Shown piece by piece: positions 39,376 through 42,452 of a stretch of DNA of 42,452 nt. A program made the position numbers and the translations under genes. The number at the start of each line of letters is the position of its first letter. The first letter of the stretch is position 1. This DNA is from Ruminococcus sp. (GTDB taxonomy: Bacteria > Bacillota > Clostridia > Oscillospirales > Ruminococcaceae): contig JAISGY010000004.1 in NCBI GenBank assembly GCA_031262835.1, forward strand, positions 1-42,452, read 5' to 3'. The notes beneath the pieces were generated by a model. The model had not been told where the DNA came from and did not search any database. It saw nothing but the letters and a program-made list of their open reading frames with translations.

Positions 39376-39404
39376 TTGACATTTGATAAAAATTGTGTTA
39401 TTAT
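39376..39404 (+). promoter_or_regulatory. Promoter of the membrane protein-lacI-ychF unit
   Basis: TTGACA (39376-39381), 17 bases, TATTAT (39399-39404). Confidence 0.78.
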
Positions 39405-39434
39405 TTTTATATCCGATTGTGAAAGGGTTAAAGT

Positions 39435-39890
39435 TTGAAACTGTTACGCTTGATTTTGTTAATTGTTACCGGGGCTATGACGCTCTTTTTCGGCGTTGTA
39501 ATTAATTCGCTCGGGGCTGTCGGGTTCTTTCAGAACGAAAACACCGACTTTGCGCAGGGCGCGTACGGGCTTTTATTTGCCGCACCCCTCCTTGCAATAG
39601 CCTATATTTTAACAATCTTCAAGCTGACCTTTACCCCCGCGATAATAACTTTACTCGGCAGCGCGGGCTACATCTACACGCTTCATTATCTAAATACCCT
39701 CGCGGAGGGATGGATGCCGCGCTGGGTTACCGACAATATTGCTTCAAACCACTACCCTTCTATCTTCGTCAGCGTTTTTATCCTCATTTTATGCTGCCTT
39801 AACTATTTTCTGCCGGAAAAGATTGACAAAAGACGGAATCGTAAAAAAGCTAAACTGCGGGGCTTAAGGGAAGAAGAAAAAATACTGTAA
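39435..39890 (+). CDS. Four-TM membrane protein of unknown function
   Basis: The 151-residue product has TM helices at about 4-27, 42-62, 67-86 and 108-127, then a strongly basic tail (KRRNRKKAKLRGLREEE). I recognise no family. TTG start with RBS GAAAGGG 8 bases before. It is followed after 13 bases by the LacI-type regulator, so it belongs to the same transcript and could be the regulated or sensed partner, but no evidence goes beyond position. Confidence 0.72.
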   Translation: MKLLRLILLIVTGAMTLFFGVVINSLGAVGFFQNENTDFAQGAYGLLFAAPLLAIAYILTIFKLTFTPAIITLLGSAGYIYTLHYLNTLAEGWMPRWVTDNIASNHYPSIFVSVFILILCCLNYFLPEKIDKRRNRKKAKLRGLREEEKIL

Positions 39891-39903
39891 GAGGTGGTAA
39901 CAC

Positions 39904-40893
39904 TTGGCAGTTACAATGAAGGAAGTTGCGGCAAGAGCCGGGGTTTCTGTCGCAACGGTTTCAAGGGTTTTAAACGGGACAACCTACGTCGCGCCGGAAG
40001 CGGCGGAGCGGATTAACGCCGCAATAGCCGAGCTCGGCTATTCGCCGAATTTCTTGGGCAGAGGACTCCGAAAGTCGGAGACGAAGATTCTGCTTGCGAT
40101 TATTCCGTCAGCCGAGCAGAGCTTTTATAACGATGTAATAATGGGTATGCAGGACGCGGCGTCGAAGCGCGGCTACGACCTTTTAATAGGCGTTTCCGGG
40201 GACAATACCGCTTCGGAAAGGCGGCTCCTTTGCCTTCTTGAAAACAAGATTGTCGATGCGGCGGTGCTTCTTGGGACAAAGATGACGCCCTCCGAACTTA
40301 AAAACTACACAACAGACTTTAACATCGCCCTCGCCTGCGAACGAATCCCCGGCGCGGATATATTGACCGTGACGGTTGACGACGAGGAAGCGGCGTATGC
40401 GGCGGTTTCGCTTATTGTTAAAAAGGGGCACAGGAAAATCGGGCTTGTTACCGCCGCCGGCACGGCAATTTCGGCGGTTGACAGGAAAGTCGGCTACGAG
40501 CGCGCACTTGCCGACGCGGAGATTACATATCGCGAGGAATACGTCTACATGGGTTCCTACGCCTACGAGTCGGGGACAGCCGCCTACAGGTATTTTTCCC
40601 GACTTATCGACCCTCCGACCGCGATATTTTGTATCTCAGACCTGCTTGCCGCCGCAATATTAAAAAGTTACACACTCGACAACGCCCGCGGCGGGCAGTA
40701 TTTCAAGGTTTGCGGCTTCGACAACATTCATCTTGCCGGAATGATTACCCCCGGGATAACAACGGTTGCGCAACCCTCCTATGAAATCGGGCACACTGTT
40801 ATTGAACAGCTAATAAACCGTCGGTCGGAGAATAATGTTAAATCCAAGCACATTAAATTACCGTTTAAGATAATAGAAAGAGAATCACTATGA
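39904..40893 (+). CDS. LacI-family transcriptional regulator
   Basis: The 329-residue product has an N-terminal HTH and hinge (about 5-58, TMKEVAARAGVSVATVSRVLNG and LRKSETKILL) followed by a periplasmic-binding-protein-like effector domain (RKIGLVTAAG, PTAIFCISDLLAAA, VCGFDNIHLAGMITPGITTVAQP). TTG start with RBS GAGGTGG; an ATG 12 bases later (MKEVAAR) is the alternative. The effector is probably a sugar or nucleoside. The operon context (unknown membrane protein before, ychF overlapping by 4 bases after) gives no target. The operator-like repeat at 1130-1144 near GH94 could be tested as a distant site. Confidence 0.92.
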   Translation: MAVTMKEVAARAGVSVATVSRVLNGTTYVAPEAAERINAAIAELGYSPNFLGRGLRKSETKILLAIIPSAEQSFYNDVIMGMQDAASKRGYDLLIGVSGDNTASERRLLCLLENKIVDAAVLLGTKMTPSELKNYTTDFNIALACERIPGADILTVTVDDEEAAYAAVSLIVKKGHRKIGLVTAAGTAISAVDRKVGYERALADAEITYREEYVYMGSYAYESGTAAYRYFSRLIDPPTAIFCISDLLAAAILKSYTLDNARGGQYFKVCGFDNIHLAGMITPGITTVAQPSYEIGHTVIEQLINRRSENNVKSKHIKLPFKIIERESL

Positions 40894-41975
40894 AACTTGG
40901 CATGGTTGGACTTCCGAATGTCGGCAAGAGCACGCTTTTTAACGCTTTAACGAACGCCGGCGCGGCTTCCGCGAATTATCCTTTTTGTACAATTGAGCCA
41001 AATGTGGGAATTGTATCCGTCCCCGACTCGCGGCTTGAATACCTTCGCGATATGTATCACCCGGTTAAATTTACGCCCGCAACCCTCGAATTTGTCGATA
41101 TTGCGGGGCTTGTTAAGGGTGCTTCAAAAGGCGAAGGACTCGGCAACAAATTCCTTGCCGATATCCGCGAAACCGACGCAATCGTCCATGTTGTGAGATG
41201 TTTCGACAACACGGATATTATCCACGTTGACGGGAATATTAATCCCGGACGGGACATTGAAACTATAAATTTAGAGTTGATATTCGCCGATATGGAAATG
41301 CTCGACAGGCGAATTGACCGCGTAAAAAAGCTCCTAAAGGGCGACAAGAAAGCCGGCGCAGAGCTTGAACTGCTTGAAGCCCTGAAAGCTCACCTTGAAG
41401 AGGGCAAAACAGCGCGCAGTTTCGGCGGTCTTGACCCGGAATTCCTAAAAACTACGCCGCTACTCTCGGCAAAGCCGGTAATTTATGCCGCCAATATGTC
41501 CGACACCGAAATCGGTAATTTTAATGAAAATGATTACTACAATGCGGTAAAGGAAATTGCGGACGCCGAAAATTCGGTAATACTGCCGATTTGTGCCGAA
41601 GTCGAAGCGGAAATCGGCGAGATGGACTTTGACGACAAAAAGCTGTTCCTCGACGAGCTAAATATGGAAAACACCGGTCTCGAGCGGATTATTAAAATCG
41701 GCTACGCCACCCTCGGGCAGATTTCATTCCTAACCGCCGGGGAGGACGAATGTCGGGCTTGGACTATCACAAACGGTACGAAAGCCCCGCAGGCAGCCGG
41801 GAAAATCCACACCGACTTTGAACGCGGCTTTATCCGTGCCGAGGTTATCTCATTTGATGACCTCTTCCAAAACAAGACAATTGCAGCCGCCCGCGAAAAA
41901 GGTCTCCTCCGCCTCGAAGGCAAGGATTATGTAGTGAATGACGGCGACGTCGTGCATTTTCGTTTCAATGTGTAA
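40890..41975 (+). CDS. ychF: Ribosome-binding ATPase YchF (Obg family)
   Basis: YchF is a universally conserved ATPase that binds ribosomes and is linked to stress and translation. The 361 residues are normal length. P-loop GLPNVGKST at 7-15, switch II DIAGLVKGASKGEGLGN, a coiled-coil arm at about 130-200, and a C-terminal TGS domain with GKIHTDFERGFIRAEVISFDDL and NDGDVVHFRFNV. The missing NKxD-type guanine specificity fits ATP preference in the family. It overlaps the LacI-family gene in ATGA. Confidence 0.96.
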   Translation: MKLGMVGLPNVGKSTLFNALTNAGAASANYPFCTIEPNVGIVSVPDSRLEYLRDMYHPVKFTPATLEFVDIAGLVKGASKGEGLGNKFLADIRETDAIVHVVRCFDNTDIIHVDGNINPGRDIETINLELIFADMEMLDRRIDRVKKLLKGDKKAGAELELLEALKAHLEEGKTARSFGGLDPEFLKTTPLLSAKPVIYAANMSDTEIGNFNENDYYNAVKEIADAENSVILPICAEVEAEIGEMDFDDKKLFLDELNMENTGLERIIKIGYATLGQISFLTAGEDECRAWTITNGTKAPQAAGKIHTDFERGFIRAEVISFDDLFQNKTIAAAREKGLLRLEGKDYVVNDGDVVHFRFNV

Positions 41976-42061
41976 AATTTGTAAATATCTAAACAAGCAA
42001 TAACCCAAAACGGCAGTTCCCGTCCTTGCCAATTAAATTCGCAAGGAGTTAATCTAAAATA

Positions 42062-42265
42062 ATGAAAAAAATTACCGCAGCAGTTTCAGCTATCCTCTTA
42101 GCCGGCGTTATGCTCACCGGCTGTGAAGCCGCAAAAAATAACCCCCAAGGCACTACCGCCCCGACAACCACAACCTCCCGCGTCACAACAACCACCACCC
42201 CTCATCCGACAACAACAACAACCCTCTTCACAGACTTAACACCGACCGAGGATCTCGGCGAATAG
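42062..42265 (+). CDS. Small threonine-rich lipoprotein
   Basis: The 67-residue product has a clear lipoprotein signal (MKKITAAVSAILLAGVMLTGCEA, lipobox LTGC, Cys at about 21). A Thr-rich stretch of nearly 30 residues (TTTTSRVTTTTTPHPTTTTT) and a short acidic end (DLTPTEDLGE) follow. The mature part is only about 46 residues, too small for an enzyme, and looks like a surface stalk. The AAGGAG RBS is about 13 bases before the ATG, longer than usual. The coding sequence ends before a hairpin terminator, so it is complete rather than cut. Confidence 0.65.
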   Translation: MKKITAAVSAILLAGVMLTGCEAAKNNPQGTTAPTTTTSRVTTTTTPHPTTTTTLFTDLTPTEDLGE

Positions 42266-42282
42266 GGGACGGGGATCATACG

Positions 42283-42319
42283 TTGGGGGAAACCTTTCTA
42301 TAGAAAGGTTATCCCCCAA
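42283..42319 (+). terminator. Large hairpin after the small lipoprotein gene
   Basis: AACCTTTCTA / TAGAAAGGTT forms a 20-base palindrome at the tip, and TTGGGGG / CCCCCAA extends the stem below a small internal loop. It is followed by CCCCCTTCC and an AT-rich stretch rather than a pure T-tract. The style (G-rich arm, C-rich run after it) resembles a repetitive intergenic element I recall from Clostridial genomes, unverified. Confidence 0.55.
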
Positions 42320-42366
42320 ACCCCCTTCCAAAGATTTTTAAACTTTTCCTTTTAAATAGTGCTTAG

Positions 42367-42415
42367 ATACAAGAAATCCGCTTGGAGCTACTGGCTCTAA
42401 ACGGATTTCTTGTAT
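42367..42415. other. Long perfect hairpin near the window end
   Basis: ATACAAGAAATCCG (42367-42380) pairs perfectly with CGGATTTCTTGTAT (42402-42415), and an inner TTGGAGC / GCTCTAA stem sits inside it. No T-tract follows. No gene is visible from 42266 to the end. Confidence 0.6.
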
Positions 42416-42452
42416 GTATACGTGGCTGAATAAGAAAAAGTTTTAGTCTTTC

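Overview
The window looks like a chromosome segment of a low-to-mid GC, spore-forming anaerobic Firmicute (class Clostridia, probably close to Ruminococcus/Oscillospirales). This is an inference from the gene content: a GH94 cellobiose-type phosphorylase, a full type II fatty acid synthesis cluster, a sigma-K-type sporulation factor, YerC/TrpR-like and DtxR-like regulators, and many TTG/GTG starts. Intergenic DNA is AT-rich, coding DNA is GC-richer, and promoters sit very close to the TTGACA-17-TATAAT consensus. There is no phage, no IS element, no rRNA or tRNA gene and no CRISPR array. The foreign-looking parts are a PIN-domain cassette inside the fatty-acid operon, a HicAB pair, and several families of short repeats.

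Layout. 219-3629: a surface-anchored jellyroll protein divergent from a GH94 disaccharide phosphorylase. 3690-5544: a minus-strand unit yerC-like / SAM methyltransferase / small membrane protein, divergent from a DtxR-like metal regulator. 5528-9413: a minus-strand cell-envelope operon of polysaccharide deacetylase, bactofilin, and an acidic Glu-Pro-rich four-TM protein. 9518-11082: fabD-aroE on the minus strand. 11207-21538: one long plus-strand unit fabH-fabG-[PIN gene + four small paralogues A-B-A'-B']-fabF-accB-fabZ-pheS-pheT-recN. 21939-24787: a membrane M23 peptidase with LysM/G5 behind a structured leader, then a degenerate CPBP-family membrane protein. 24800-26899: a lipoprotein (apparently leaderless mRNA) back-to-back with mgtE. 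26896-27499: hicA-hicB. 27640-28825: sigK convergent with a Cys-rich LysM protein, a good spore-coat candidate. 28896-35249: a tightly packed minus-strand operon mgsA-like / hisS / aspS / nuclease-like / maf / GNAT / tsaE / tsaB. 35357-39160: nadB, a DHH phosphoesterase, and a signal-peptidase-fold protein lacking catalytic residues. 39435-41975: membrane protein / LacI regulator / ychF. 42062-42265: a small Thr-rich lipoprotein.

How it fits together. The central block supplies membrane lipid precursors: FabD loads malonyl groups, FabH starts chains, FabF extends, FabG and FabZ process, and AccB is the biotin carrier for acetyl-CoA carboxylase. The operon runs on into translation (pheST) and DNA repair (recN). 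The deacetylase-bactofilin operon and the M23 peptidase act on cell wall and shape. SigK and the Cys-rich LysM protein point to late sporulation.

Most unusual observations: the PIN + A-B-A'-B' cassette splitting the fab operon; heptanucleotide repeats that code for an extra stretch in FabH and fill the 5' UTR of the CPBP gene; a recurrent GC-rich double hairpin that appears to provide the ribosome-binding region of accB and fabZ; and three enzyme-fold proteins (MgsA-like, SipW-like, CPBP-like) whose catalytic residues are substituted.
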